DNA of 32,012 nt, taken from Purshia tridentata (taxonomy: Eukaryota; Streptophyta; Magnoliopsida; Rosales; Rosaceae). A program made the position numbers and the translations under genes. This document shows, in pieces, positions 9,618-21,290 of this stretch. The first letter of the stretch is position 1. Each line of letters begins with the position of its first letter. The stretch covers positions 1 to 32,012 of the forward strand of contig QANT01007721.1 of assembly GCA_003254885.1 (NCBI GenBank), given 5' to 3'. Below the pieces are notes generated by a model, which was not told the DNA's origin, ran no database searches, and saw nothing but the letters and a program-made list of their open reading frames with translations.

Positions 9618-12184
9618 TTATGATAACAAGCAGACAAGCCCTAACAAAATGAAGCACCTAAAGTTGACATAACTTGACAAGCAAGCTGATCCAGATAGGT
9701 CCTTAGCATCACCATCAGCACTCTCCTCTTTGGGATTATTGAAATTGGATGGGACAATTGTGTCCGGGATCGACTCATCACCATCTCCAGACTCGGGACT
9801 ATTTGCCGGGCCTGGAGATGATGGTGAGTTTTTTGTGGGAGTTGGATTGGTCTGTAAACTCTTGGGCAAGCCTTGGCCATGAGTCACATTGATCTTGAAG
9901 TGCTGCCCACTCTTGCATTGGTCGCCGTCGTAGTCGCCGGAAAAGAAATACGTCATGCCCTCCTTCAACAAAGGCACTGCCACCGACACCGGCTGTGGGG
10001 CAGTGTTGGATGGGTTTCCTGCCGACCATTGGGTCGTATCTTTGTCCTGAGCATCGTCGAAATCGCATGCCTTGTATGTTGTCAAGTTGTACGTTTGAAC
10101 AACCGAGTGGTTGGTATTAGTGTTGAAAACTGCATGATTAAACTAAACCACATTAATAATTCAAAGATTAGTCTTAATTATTAACATGATAGCTGTTGCA
10201 CGCAGAGATAAACTATTAATAATACAGAGCATTAATTGCCTTCTCATTTCTACATCTTCTTTTATGCTTTTTATATTCTGCACTAAATATATAATCAGAA
10301 TTACTCATTTTCTAATCACATTAAAGAATTTATCTTTACAAACAAAATAAATCATAAGATTACATTTTGAAATAATCATAGAATAATTAAAATTGAATAA
10401 TTTTGATCATAAGACTATATTTTGAAAAACAAAATAATAAATAAATCATAAGAATTACATTTTGGAATCAGAATAAAAGGAGAAAACATAAAACATTTCT
10501 CATATGATAAATGATAGTTGGTGCAGGGTATATACTAATATATTATAAACAAGCATATATACCAAAATTATTGACACCGAAATCTTTGACTTACTTAACA
10601 AAACAACAATAAAGACAGAAATTAAATAAAATGCATTTGTGTCTTTATTCACAATTAAAAAACAAATAATTAAAGGGTGGTTGCATTAGTCGCATATGAG
10701 CTGTGTATAAATAATAGTAGGCGTCGGTAGTAGTTTTGGCTACACGTGAAGTACACATGGTTTGATAGAAAAGTGGTTGAACTTGATTGGAAGTGCAGCT
10801 AAGCTCACATGTGCTTTTTTCTTTCTTATTGCTTCTCTCTTTGAACTTGGCTTTTTCCACTAAAGTGTTATGCTATTCTGGTCCAAAAGCATTACATGAT
10901 AATGTGAATTATGTACTTTTATTTTTTATTGGGTAAGTGAATTATGTACTTTGAAGTTGAAATTAACTACCAAAGCCAACATCGAGCACAAATTAAATAC
11001 CCAATTTGATACCCGTTTTGGTACCAAACTTGTAATCTTGGCTTTCTCTCTAATTTCTACTATTTTCTTTCTTACTCACTCAATAGCTCATATTGCAAGT
11101 TTTATACTAAAACGGGTACCAAACCAGACATGCAATATCATAGAATATAATATTTTCCAAAACCCCAAAAAAGAGGAAAAATTAATATTGTACACCCCAA
11201 ATTCTTTAGTTTAGTGAGTCCAAAGTTCAACAAATTAAAAAACAAAATAGATGGAAAAAAGACGCCCAAGAAATCATTAGCTCATACATATTAATGGTTT
11301 AATTAATTGGAGAGACAAAGAATGGATTTATAAAAAAAATACAAGAAAACAAAATGAGAATCAAAAATAATTTGATGATGAAATCTATTTTTAAAGCTTT
11401 AATATATGAAGACTCTGGCTCTAAAATTCTTTTCTTAATTAGTTTAAAAAAATCTGTAACAAAATTAATTAATGTAGAAAATTAACGCAGCATATATGGA
11501 AGTTGCGTAGTTCAACCAAATTAGTTAACATGCTTGGAAGTCCAGTAAGTTAATTAATTATATATGGTTCTGGATGTAAATCAATTAAGCATTTTAATTC
11601 AAGGACTATAAATAAGCTAGCTAGAACCTAATTAACTAAAAATATAGGGTCAGGTCAAGTCCGATTTGCTCTAGTGTAATAAAAGAACTAAAAGATATTA
11701 AGAGATGATCCTAAAAAATTAAAAAATTAAAAGAAGATCAAATTTATCATATCAAATTGATTGCATACCCTAATTAAAAGAATTTTCTTATTTCTTTTAA
11801 GGAAATTGACACAAATTTCACAATTTAAAGGCAAGTATGAAACAGGAAAATATATAAATATATATTTATTTATTATATTTATTATGAAAAGTGAATGAAT
11901 GAACTGATGGATGCATCCAATTAAGGGAAATGAAGGGCAGTAATAAGCTTACTGAGGAAATCTCCCAAGCTGAAGTTGTTAATGGCAGAAGCCCATTTCT
12001 GGTAATTAAGATTTGGCTTTTCAGTGGAATCATACCAACCCAATGAGTCACCCACTGTGTAGTTCTTGTAAGCTTCAACAGATGTTGTTGTTGTTGTTGA
12101 CAATGAAACCAGAAGAAGAAAACAGAGAATGATAAAAGAAGAAGAAGAAGAATTGTAGCAGAGGCTGTAGTTGGTGCCTTGCAT
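9618..12184 (-). CDS. Early-nodulin-like protein (phytocyanin family), two exons, GPI-anchor type
   Basis: Phytocyanins are small cupredoxin-fold proteins of the plant cell surface. Early-nodulin-like members often do not bind copper. Exon 1 is 11953-12184 and exon 2 is 9618-10129; they join in phase (A plus TT gives Ile) over a GTAAGC donor and an ATGCAG acceptor, for 247 residues. Order: signal peptide about 1-38 (hydrophobic IILCFLLLVSL); plastocyanin-like domain about 39-145, with YTVGDSLGWYD, NYQKWA, FSLGDFLIFN, NHSVV, YKACDFDD, TYFFSGDYDGDQCKSGQ; a Pro/Ser-rich arabinogalactan-like stretch about 155-185; and a hydrophobic C-terminal tail (FILLGLVCLLS), typical of GPI anchoring. Against stellacyanin, the first His ligand (NHSVV) and both disulfide cysteines are present, but the copper Cys is Ser (YFFS) and the second His is Gln (DQC). 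It is therefore probably not a blue copper protein. No stop or frameshift is seen. Confidence 0.88.
10130..11952 (-). other. Intron of the early-nodulin-like gene (1823 bp)
   Basis: This is bounded by GTAAGC (donor, minus strand, starting at 11952) and ATGCAG (acceptor, ending at 10130). It is very AT-rich and long for this gene family, which usually has a short single intron at this site. No transposon is clearly delimited. An inverted pair, ACCCGTTTTGGTACC near 11010 and AAAACGGGTACC near 11110, lies about 80 bases apart. Small open frames inside it have no recognisable motif. Confidence 0.75.
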
Positions 12185-12327
12185 TGTTCTTGGAGTGTGT
12201 GTGAAACAACTAACGGTGGAAGATGGATATCAGAGGATATTAATTACTTCAAGTGAGGAATGAAAGGCATCACCTGTAATGCTGCCAGCTAGCTACTGTC
12301 GTACGTATCTATAATGCTCTCTCTGTG

Positions 12328-12347
12328 TATATATATATATATAATAA
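12328..12347 (-). promoter_or_regulatory. TATA-rich tract, probable core promoter of the early-nodulin-like gene
   Basis: On the minus strand this reads as a TTATATATATAT run about 145-160 bases upstream of the ATG at 12184. The position and sequence suit a plant TATA box and leave about 110-120 bases of 5' untranslated leader. The AT run may also be a plain microsatellite. Confidence 0.45.
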
Positions 12348-12359
12348 ACCCTACTCTCT

Positions 12360-12936
12360 TCATGGAATTACCAGAATTGTCTCTCCTTTTTAATTGTCGG
12401 TTCCAATTATTTATTTGGGAAATTCTTCATTTGCTTCAGTGCTGATGGACTAGGTGACGTGTACTGTTTTAGATCATTAGATCAATCTTTTTTACCAACA
12501 ATTTTAACCATTCAAACCAGTCATGTAAAGACATTTTAAGGCTTTTGTCTCTCAGAGTCTAATTTAGGATCTTCTAGTTGGGTTTATAACTTTATTTTAT
12601 ATCCTGCTTGGGCCTTGAGTTCATAACTGGACTCAGTGCACGTTCTCCATCTCATGTTTATTGGGATGCGGGCTGTTCTGCTCATCTCTCTTCCTAAGAC
12701 ATTCATGTGTGTACAATCATAACACATTCTGTTTTGAGTTTTGGGCTTTGTCAGTGAAAGTTATCACATTCATGCGTATGGCAGGAAATGGGTTGAGTAT
12801 ATCGGCCAAGCGACCGACTCACCCAACCAATCGAAGTTGATAACTTTTCATAATCAACTATTATCAACTATTTTGACTGCTATGAATTGATTGCTGGGTG
12901 GGCAACCGATTTTTTCGATTGAGGTTGAGACAGTTA
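12360..12936. other. Non-coding stretch upstream of the phytocyanin gene
   Basis: I see no exon-like sequence. It is ordinary AT-rich DNA that presumably includes distal promoter sequence for the minus-strand gene. It ends at the TTA (12934-12936) next to the 3' terminus of Harbinger copy 2. Confidence 0.4.
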
Positions 12937-13373
12937 GGCTATTATTAACGGTGAGAGTGATATTAATTGTGATAGTGATACATAATCTGAAAAGTGATTT
13001 GGTGGCATAAAAAGTGATTTTGTGACCTAAAAATAATAGTGATAACAGTATTATTTTAATGAGATCTTTAATATGAGGTTAATATTGAATATATTTGGAT
13101 TTATAATTATATTAGCAAATTTTGTAAATTTTATATTTTCTCTCCTCCTACGATCTTTCAAGTGGTTTTGGTATTTTTTAATATTTCACATACAAAAACT
13201 GGTAAACAAAACACAATTTATTTTAGCATTAAAAATGACGACAAACATTTAAAAAAAATACTAAAATAAGTACATAAAGTTAATAAAAACATCATAAAAT
13301 ACTCAAATACGAGAATGAGTACATAAAATTAAACACAACATCTAATAACAAAGTAATGAATACATGACAATCT

Positions 13374-13784
13374 TCAGTTGTTCTCATGAGTTGGCTTGGG
13401 AGAATCACGTGGGTTCACGTAAATATTTTTATACCCAACCCAAAAACACATATCTGGTTTGGCCTCACAATCGGGGCATGGTTGAATGCCTTTCCCGCAA
13501 GTGCATGGTCGCGGCCTTGGGTCTTTGGGTATTGGGAGGCCTATGTCCCTCTTGATACAATAGTGACACAAAGGTCCAACTCCGTCATAGTCGCACTAAC
13601 AAAACTGCATTATTAGGTTGCTCTGAAACCATGCAATACATACCTCGTAATTTGGGTTGTAGTCGTTCGAATCGTCACACTTACACCTTAGGTCATTCAT
13701 TGGGCCTTCAGGGTGTCGCATAGATTTCTCATCGACGACTTGCTTGGAGCTTTCGCCGAAGCCATTCTTAGAGGAAGAAGCCAT
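13374..13784 (-). pseudogene. Harbinger third ORF: cysteine-rich, zinc-finger-like protein, copy 2
   Basis: I do not recognise a named family. From ATG 13784 the frame reads MASSSKNGFGESSKQ, then RCKCDDSNDYNPNYEVCIAW, an in-frame TAG at 13596-13598, then CDYDGVGPLCHYCIKRD, RPCTCGKGIQPCPDCEAKPD and MCFWVGYKN, to a TGA at 13374-13376. With the TAG read through it has about 136 residues. The many Cys pairs (CKC, CHYC, CTC, CPDC) suggest metal binding. A 48-bp intron (13596-13643, GT...AG) would also remove the TAG in phase, but 48 bp is very short for a plant intron, and the removed part (with Trp and Cys) looks coding. A single nonsense mutation is therefore more likely. A TATAAATA box lies 49 bases upstream. 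Related sequence occurs in copies 1 and 3. Confidence 0.6.
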
Positions 13785-13832
13785 TTCAAACGATAGTAAT
13801 GTGAATGTGTTGACTTACCAGTCAAATCTTGG

Positions 13833-13840
13833 TATTTATA
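13833..13840 (-). promoter_or_regulatory. TATA box of the Harbinger third ORF
   Basis: The minus strand reads CTCCTATAAATACC, with TATAAATA 49 bases upstream of the ATG at 13784. This matches the plant TATA consensus and implies a short leader of about 20 bases. It suggests the third ORF is its own transcription unit and not a 3' exon of the transposase. Confidence 0.55.
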
Positions 13841-14227
13841 GGAGAAAATGATAAGATTTGCCCATTGGATTCTCTGATGAATCACATACACTAGATTCCG
13901 GGCCCACATGTGAATAAATAGATATATTGGCATCTAAACGAGTGCGAAGTCAATATATGATCTTATCACTGTCCTAGTTGTGTCATGTCAAGTCAGATAT
14001 TCGAATCCAAACTATATTTCATTGCACCAACATAAAACAAGACAATTAAACACAACAAGATTTTATTTAGTTCACATGACAATACAAAACGACAAATACA
14101 AACGAGCACAAAAAGATGCTTTGCAAAATGATGAACACAAATAGGCACACAAACATGCATATAATTAAGACAAAATGCAACACACACATAAACAACAAAC
14201 ACAACTAAACACTTCAAACGTCGACGT

Positions 14228-15593
14228 TCAACGCCGACATTGTGCAGAGGCATGACTTCCTTGGCACATCCGGAGGTGCTTTACCAAATCTTGCTTTAGA
14301 CGATCATGGAGTGCTCTTGACCTAATCAACCTTATCCGAGAAAGCCTCTCCACTACACAAGGTGGACGATAACTAACACCCTCATCAACTGGTGAAGTGT
14401 CATATTGTGCTACAACTCTGGCCGTCCTTTTTTCCACGTGGTCGATGTCATCATCCGATTCATCAAATTCATTGTCTAGCCTTTCCTCTTCAATGATCAT
14501 ATTGTACATAATTATACATGTCTTCATAATATAGCCGACATTATTGATACCCCATCATCTAGCAGGTTTCCTTAGAATCTCCCACCTCGCCCTCAAAATC
14601 CCAAAAGCCCTCTCAACATCTTTCCTATAGGACTCTTGATACTTCGCAAAAAGTTGGCTAGCATCTCCTATAGAATTTGAAATTGTTTCGATCAAAGTGG
14701 CCCATTTGGGGTAAATCTAGTCTACTAGATAATACCCCATTGTATAATTGTTCCCATTGGCTTTGTATCTAACCTGAAGGTTGCGTAGTTGCTCTTCAGC
14801 ATAAAAAAATGGGAACCATCCAAGACGCTAATATCATTGTTGCTCCCGGGCCAGTCAAAGTTGGCATGCCATATCCAGATGTCCTATCCCGCAACTAGCT
14901 CGAGTATTTCGGTTGAGGTGTCGTAATGGCCTTGATATGCCCAATGGTGTCCCACAAGACAATTTCTCCACTCTCAATGCACACAATCTAAACTCCTAAG
15001 CATGCCTTGAAATATGCGTTTTTTGGATCTACGCAACAGTCATGGAAGATCTATAACTATTAGTGTGCGAAGGTATTCCGCTCCATACACCTTTGGAACC
15101 GCTCATTTGAAATTCTTGAATGACTGCAAGACTATGCTTTCGGCTATCTAGAATCCCTGGTTTGGGGCATCGGGTGAGAAACCGATGGATAACATTCTCA
15201 TGACTGAAGTCACTTTTTGCTCTAGCATGCAGCCCTATCTTCCAGTAGCGTCGTGTCTGTATTGAAAATAGTTATCGTAGTTATACACATCTTCGAGTAT
15301 CTTTACAAAAAGTGATTTGTTTATCCAATAGCGCCAACAAAACATTTGGTTAGTAAACCTTGAGTCGTCATTGAACTAGTTGGTCATAATAAAGTTATGA
15401 CCAACTTCTCAATCTTGGAGTATATAGCTTCGTGAGGTTGATGCACGACCTTGCCTTGCATCAACTTGTTGATGATAGGTTGAAACAGCCACGTATCTCG
15501 CCGTCGCGAGGGTTGTCAATTGTTAACGCCACACTCCCATTTGATTTAGAAATATTTCTTTATCTGATCACAAAATTAGTTTGGAGAAGACAT
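14228..15593 (-). pseudogene. PIF/Harbinger DDE transposase, copy 2
   Basis: This is colinear with the copy 1 transposase. From ATG 15593 the minus strand passes KQMFCWRYW-like sequence and a GCML.QKVTSVMRML-like segment, a first-Asp region (SLDCVH, about 14990), the loop RAYQGHYDT-like with WIWHANFDWPG, the second Asp (NNDISVLDGSHFF, about 14830), and a well-kept third acidic region (ERAFGILRARWEILRKPA, about 14560-14620). The C-terminal 99 residues (MKTCIIMYNMIIEEERLDNE to SHASAQCRR) are open to a TGA at 14228. Multiple stops and frameshifts lie upstream, so it is dead. It shows what the copy 1 frame looked like across the position where copy 1 is split by a solo LTR. Confidence 0.82.
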
Positions 15594-15672
15594 AATTGAG
15601 ATGATAGTATAATTAAAGCGTCTGTTTAGCCATCATATTTATAGAAATACATGTGAAATTTAAGATAAGTAG

Positions 15673-15890
15673 TATTAACGGGAAGAAACATGATTCGCTT
15701 TATTATTTGAATCAAGAATTGCTTGATTATAGGATCGTATCAATTAGTAATTGTAATTTATTTCCTATATAGGACTTACCTAAAATAGCTTCGCTGGTAT
15801 TTGTATAAGTATAACCTCATGTTTTGTATTTAGACAACAACTTGATAATATACAGAGAATTCTCTTTTTCTCCCAATACTATTCTCAACA
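15673..15890 (+). repeat. Left LTR of the Copia element
   Basis: 218 bp, starting TATTAACGGGAAG and ending TTCTCAACA. The end is the usual CA, but the start is TA and not TG. The right LTR also starts TA, so the change either predates insertion or was fixed in the family. Confidence 0.85.
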
Positions 15891-15902
15891 TGGTATTAGA
15901 GC
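15891..15902 (+). other. Primer-binding site, tRNA-Met type
   Basis: TGGTATTAGAGC immediately follows the left LTR. The plant Copia consensus complementary to initiator tRNA-Met is TGGTATCAGAGC, so there is one mismatch. Confidence 0.8.
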
Positions 15903-15930
15903 GTTAAAATCTGGTAGCCTTACAAACCCT

Positions 15931-16708
15931 ATGGTGCTTCCGCAAACCAAAAACTTCTGCTACTACCGTTCCCATAGGAGAACCAAAGAGCAGCATATAT
16001 GCAGAAAAATAGGGTGGACTTCCTCTGATGTCTCTGACCCCTACTTATTACATCACTCGGATCATCCAGGCATTGTTCTTGTCTCCAAGTTACTCGAGGG
16101 AGACAACTACAACACATGGAGCCGTGCTATGTGTATCAATCTAAGTGCCAAGAACAAAATTGGCATAGTCACTAGTTCGACTCAATTGCTTGCTGCAATG
16201 GATTCCATATTCCCTAATGGGCAATGTTGCAATGATATGGCCTTACCATGGCTTTTGAATTCTATTGATCTTGACATAGCAAATAGTGTGATTTATGCTA
16301 ATACTGCGATGGAAGTCTAGACTGATTTGCAATAGTGTTTCTCCTAGAATTTACCAAATCAATCGTGAAATTGTGGAACAAAAACAAAGGCAGGAATCCT
16401 ACTCCGTCTACTACACCAAACTAAAGGCACTTTGGGATGAACTCTTGTCCTATCATGAGGCAGTGACCTGGTCTTGCGGTGGGTTGGAGAATCTTCAAGT
16501 AGGGGTTGAGAAGGAGAGGGTCATGCAATTCTTCATAGGATTGAATGATGGCTACGCTGCAACACGTGGCCAAATTGTATTGATGCAACCATTACCCGAC
16601 GTAAGTCGGGTCTATTCACTCGTTCTCCAACAAGAGAAGCATGGTGAAGTCTTTCTAAACTGTGACAGTGGCTCTCATCACGCCATGCTTGCAGATTCTA
16701 AGCTTTAG
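15931..16708 (+). pseudogene. Copia gag
   Basis: Gag forms the virus-like particle. The frame shows the UBN2/Retrotran_gag_3 type opening: PYLLHHSDHPGIVLVSKLLE, then GDNYNTWSRAMCINLSAKNK. A stop at 16318 and a frame change follow. The next frame continues with REIVEQKQRQESYSVYYTKL, KALWDEL, and VMQFFIGLNDGYAATRGQIV, the normal gag core. It ends in a stop near 16706, close to where the nucleocapsid zinc knuckle would start. A degraded knuckle-like stretch (HYSYCDQDYHTIDRCF) is readable around 16750-16800. Confidence 0.85.
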
Positions 16709-19700
16709 TCGGCAGGTCAAGCCTGTCAAGTTCAAACAAAGAAGAACACTTTCCACTATTCATACTGTGATCAAGACTATCATACTATTGACAGATGTTT
16801 TTATATGAAAGGGTTTCCTGTGGGTCATGAACTTCATGGAAAAAATGTGAAGCCTCCAAATCAAAGGCATTTGAATGCCAATCATGTGAAGTCTGAACCT
16901 AAGGCACCAACAACTGGCTCCAGGCCTTCCTTTTCCAATGATGGTCCACGATTCACCACTGAAGAGTACAACCAACTGATGGCATGCTTCAGCAAAATAA
17001 TGATGGTAACCCACAACACTTTGCCAACATCATAGGTATTATTTCACCATGTTCCAAATCATGTTGGATTATTGATAGTGGTGCCACAGATTATGTGACC
17101 TCTTCAAATGAGTTAATTGCACCGAAGTCTTGGCCCAAGTCAATCACTATACAATTGCCAAATGGTGGTCAGACACAAGTTGAGTCCATTGGTTCATTAG
17201 AAATTACACCACACATTAAAATCGATGACCTACTCAAAGTTTCCCAATTTCAAGTTAATTTATTATCTGTCAGCAAGTTCATACAAGCATTGAAATGCAT
17301 AGTGATCTTTCGTTCCGAAGATCAAAATCTCATCCTTGCCCACACCATACACAAGCACTCTAGCTTATGGCACCAGCTTCTCAGACATTCTTCTTATAGA
17401 GCTTTCCAAGTTCTTACATAAACTAATCCCGAGATTCATTTTTATTCCAGTTATATTTTTGAAGTTTGTCATTTAGCTAAACAAACCCGTTTGTCTTTGT
17501 CATCTAGTTCTATTTCTTCACATGTACCTTTTGATTTAATACATTGGGATATTTGGAGACCCCATCAAATTAAATCACAATCTGGAGCACGTTATTTCTT
17601 AACAATTGTTGATGATTTTACAAGATATACTTGGATACATTTGATGAATTTTAAATCTATTACACAAGGGATATTGCAATCTTTTATTTCTTGGGTGGAC
17701 ACACAATTTCATTGTAAAATCAAAACTCTTCATGCAGATAACGGGGCTGAATTTATATCCTTGCATTCATTCTTTGATCCTAAGGCATTATTTTTCATCA
17801 TTCATGTTCTTCGAGCCCTCAAAACAATGGGGTCGTTGAGCAAAAGCATCGTCACCTCTTGAATGTTGAACATGCCCTTCGATTCCAAGTCAACTTACCA
17901 TTAACTTTTTGGGGGAGAGTGTCCTTAAAGGTTGCTATTTAATCAATCGGCTACCTACCCTTCTCCTTTCCAACAAATCATCATACGAAATGCTCCACCA
18001 CAAACCACCCATATACACTCATCTTTGTACTTTTGGGTGCCTTTGTTATGCCACTAATCTCACACCTACGCATAAGTTTGATCAACGTGCTAGTCATTGC
18101 ATTTTTATTGGTTACCCTATTGGTCAAAAAGGTTATCGTGTTTATGATCTTACCACCTACAAATTATTTTCTTCTAGGGATGTTGTTTTCTATGAGCATG
18201 TTTTTTTCATTTATTTATCACTCTCCAACATCTCCCACAGATGACACTGTTCTTCCTTTACCACAGCTCTCAGACACCACCACTCATGTTTCTCATCTAA
18301 GTGGGCCGAGCTCTAATGTTCCCAGCCCAACCAGTCTTCCTGACACCATGCCTACTTTCGTAGACTCTCCTGATTTTTCTTCTTCACTATCTAACTCAAC
18401 TAGCTCTCCTGCTAAGTCCATTTCCCCCCAATAGCCACCTTCTCCATGACATTCTTATCGCATCACCCAGCCTAATGTCAAATTTCGTGATTTTCATGTC
18501 TACACCACTGCCATGGTAGCTCTCAATTCATCATCTTCTTCGTCAGGTACGCGTCATCCACTATTTTAGTACCTTTATTATAAACATATTTCTTCTCCTT
18601 ATTGCAGTTTTATATGTAATATCACTACTTTTGTGGAGCTTGTGACTTATGACTAGGCAGTTTCCGATCCCAAATGGTAAGAAGCCATGGCTGTAAAGCT
18701 TGCTGGTCTTGAACAGAATCAGACATAGACCCTGACACCTCTCTCATTTGGTGGCATTCATCCTATTGGGTGTAAGTGGGTGTATAAAATCAATTACAAT
18801 TTAGATGGTACTATTGAGCATTACAAAGCCTGGTTGCTGGCGAAAGGCTTCACTCAATGTGAAGGGATTGATTGTAGAGACATTTGCTCCTGTCACCAAA
18901 TTGACCACTATTCGTTGCTTACTCGCAGTGGCTACTGTTCGTGGTTGGTCTCTTCACCAACTTGATGTCAAAAACACTTTTCTCCATGGCAATTTAACCA
19001 AGGAGGTATATATGCAGCTCCCTCCAGGTTTTCATCACCAGGGGAAGCAACCTATGATGTGTTGACTCAATAAATCCCTTTATGGGCTTAAACAGGCTTC
19101 CCGTAGCTGGTTTCACAAGTTCTCTACTGCCATTCAGCAAGGTGATTTTCAGGAATCAAAAGCTGACTATTTCTTGTTCACTAAGGTGTCTAACACTTCC
19201 ATCACAGCCGTGCTCATCTATGTAGATAACATGATAATTACTGACAACGACAACAAGGCCATATTCAACCTTAAAGGTTTCCTTCACACTCAATTCCGCA
19301 TCAAAGACCTTGGTGAGTTGCTGTATTTTTTTGGTGTCGAACTTGCTCACTCTACTGATGGTATTTCAATATCTCAACGGAAATATACTCTTGATATTTT
19401 GGATGAGACATGTTTACTTGGAGCCAAACCAATGCCTACACTTATGGAAGAAAATATTAAGGCCTTCTACTATGGCAAAGCCATATTTTGATAGCCAAAT
19501 GTCATTTTGGGTGTGTGAATAGTGTCTTTTGGGTATCAGTTTCACTATGGTGCTGATACTCATATTTGGGTATCAGGATTTTGTATCTAATTAAATTATG
19601 CATATTATGGATTAAATGATTTATAATTTAAATATTTATGAAAATTATACCATTAGTTATATTTAAAAAAGATCTTTAATTTAAGGTCAATATTGACTCT

Positions 19701-19880
19701 ATTTGAATATTTTATTTGTTTACCCAAATTAAAAATATATATATATTATCACTCAAAAACGAGGAATACAACATAATTTATTTTATTTCATGAAAGGTAC
19801 ACACGAAAAACACACAAAAAACACACAAAGAACACATAACGAAAACCACACAACCAAAACAACTAAAGTCTTTGAGGCAT

Positions 19881-21137
19881 TCAAACATTTGGTGGATTTC
19901 CTTCTCGAATCCAGATGTGCTCAATGAGGTTGGCTTTCAGGGATGCATTTTCATTTCTTGACCAGACCAATCTCCTCCGAGCAAGCAACTCTGGTAATGG
20001 GAGTGCCTCACCTCTGATTTCACATGGTTCTACAGAATCATATTCTTGTTTTGCCCTCCTAATGCTAGCCACTACGTCTATTGGCTCATCGTTACAGTCA
20101 TCTTCAAGACGCTCATTCTCCACAATCATATTGTGCAATATGATGCACGCTTTCATGATATGCCCGAGCTCATGTTTGTCCCACACACGGGCTGGTTGTT
20201 TTATAATCTGCCACCTAGCTTTTAGAATTTCAAACGCCCTCTCCACATCCTTTCGGTAACTCTCTTGTCGCCTTGAAAACAACCTATGCGGTCCAGATAT
20301 TGGACTTCGCAAATTAGTAATCAAAGTTGCCCGTTGAGGATAGATCCCATCTGCAAGATAGTACGGGAGTCTGTATTCTATACCATTCATGGTGAATTTG
20401 ACACGATGGTTTTGGCCAAGAATCTCAGGATCAAATAGATGCGAAGAGTCGAGCACCGTGATGTCATTATTGGATCCAGGAAATCCAAAGTTGGCATGCC
20501 ATATCCACATGTCATATGAGGTTACGGCTTCGAGAATAACAGTTGGGACATGGTAATGCCCACGGTAATAAGCTTGCTCGGCCATTGGGCAAGCTTGCCA
20601 AACACAATGCATGCAATCCAAGATAACAATCATACCTGGGAATCCACGTCGATTTCCATTTCACAAAAGCTTTCTCATATCGGTCACAGTAGGCCGGCGG
20701 AGATACTCATCGGCGTAGATATCGCAGATGGCCTTGCAGAACTTTTGGAATGATGTTCGTACGGTGGTTTGGCCTATTATCAGCACCTCTGAGACCATAT
20801 CAAAAGGAATATCATATGCCATTACCCTCAAGGCTGCCGTTATCTTTTGCTGTGGTGTGCAACCTATTCTACCGAGTGCGTCAGGTCGTGGTAGAAAATA
20901 TTCATCTTCTCTGCAAACATCTTCAAGGATTCTATTGAATAGAGGTAGGTGCATGTGGTATCGTCTGCGGAAGGTCACAGTGTCCTCCAAAGGGGCAGGG
21001 ATGAAGTAGTTCTCCATCAGACGTTCGTCGCCGGCTTCCCTATTTCGGTTTGTGTAACGGCGATTTGAAGAAGTACCACCGTGCCTTGGACGTGGGTGGG
21101 TGTCTTCATGAGCCATGTCCATAAGCACATGCCCCAC
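19881..21137 (-). pseudogene. PIF/Harbinger DDE transposase, copy 4, one in-frame stop
   Basis: The enzyme cuts at the element ends and at TAA/TTA targets. From ATG 21137 (MGHVLMDMAHEDTH) the frame runs 158 codons: ENYFIPAPLEDTVTFRRRYH, then GCTPQQKITAALRVMAYDIP and a helix-turn-helix-like ANEST-type region (TTVRTSFQKFCKAI), to a TGA at 20661-20663. It continues in the same frame as NGNRRGFPGM and the first Asp (LDCMHCVW, about 20620), WIWHANFGFPGSNNDITVLD with the second Asp (about 20480), YYLADGIYPQ, and VERAFEILKARWQIIKQPAR with the third acidic residue (Glu, about 20240), ending IREGNPPNV at a TAA. The DDE set is intact and the length is normal. In-frame protein-like sequence (SSSESEYEREDEG) continues upstream of 21137, so the true start may be further upstream. 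Confidence 0.9.
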
Positions 21138-21282
21138 AAGCTCCTTCCCTTCATCTTCCCTTTCGTATTCAGATTCTGAAGAAGAATGATGAAAACACGT
21201 ATTGAGTCCACATGCTTGTGTAGATGGATTCAGATATGATCCTGAAAATGAAGTGTGTGTAAAGAGTAGGATATTAAGAGGG

Positions 21283-21290
21283 TTTTTATA
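21283..21290 (-). promoter_or_regulatory. TATA box of the copy 4 transposase gene
   Basis: The minus strand reads TTTATAAAAACCC, with TATAAAAA about 146-153 bases upstream of ATG 21137. It lies in the gap between ORF1 and the transposase, which supports separate transcription of the two genes. Confidence 0.45.

Noticed and set aside
13596..13643. A 48-bp intron in the third Harbinger ORF
   Set aside because: It has GT...AG ends and keeps the frame, but it is shorter than usual plant introns and its sequence looks coding (with Cys and Trp). A single nonsense codon explains the data more simply.
21248..21255. Intron acceptor (TTTTCAG) just before the in-frame N-terminal extension of the copy 4 transposase
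   Set aside because: A TATA box about 35 bases upstream makes an acceptor at this place unlikely. It is probably leader sequence.
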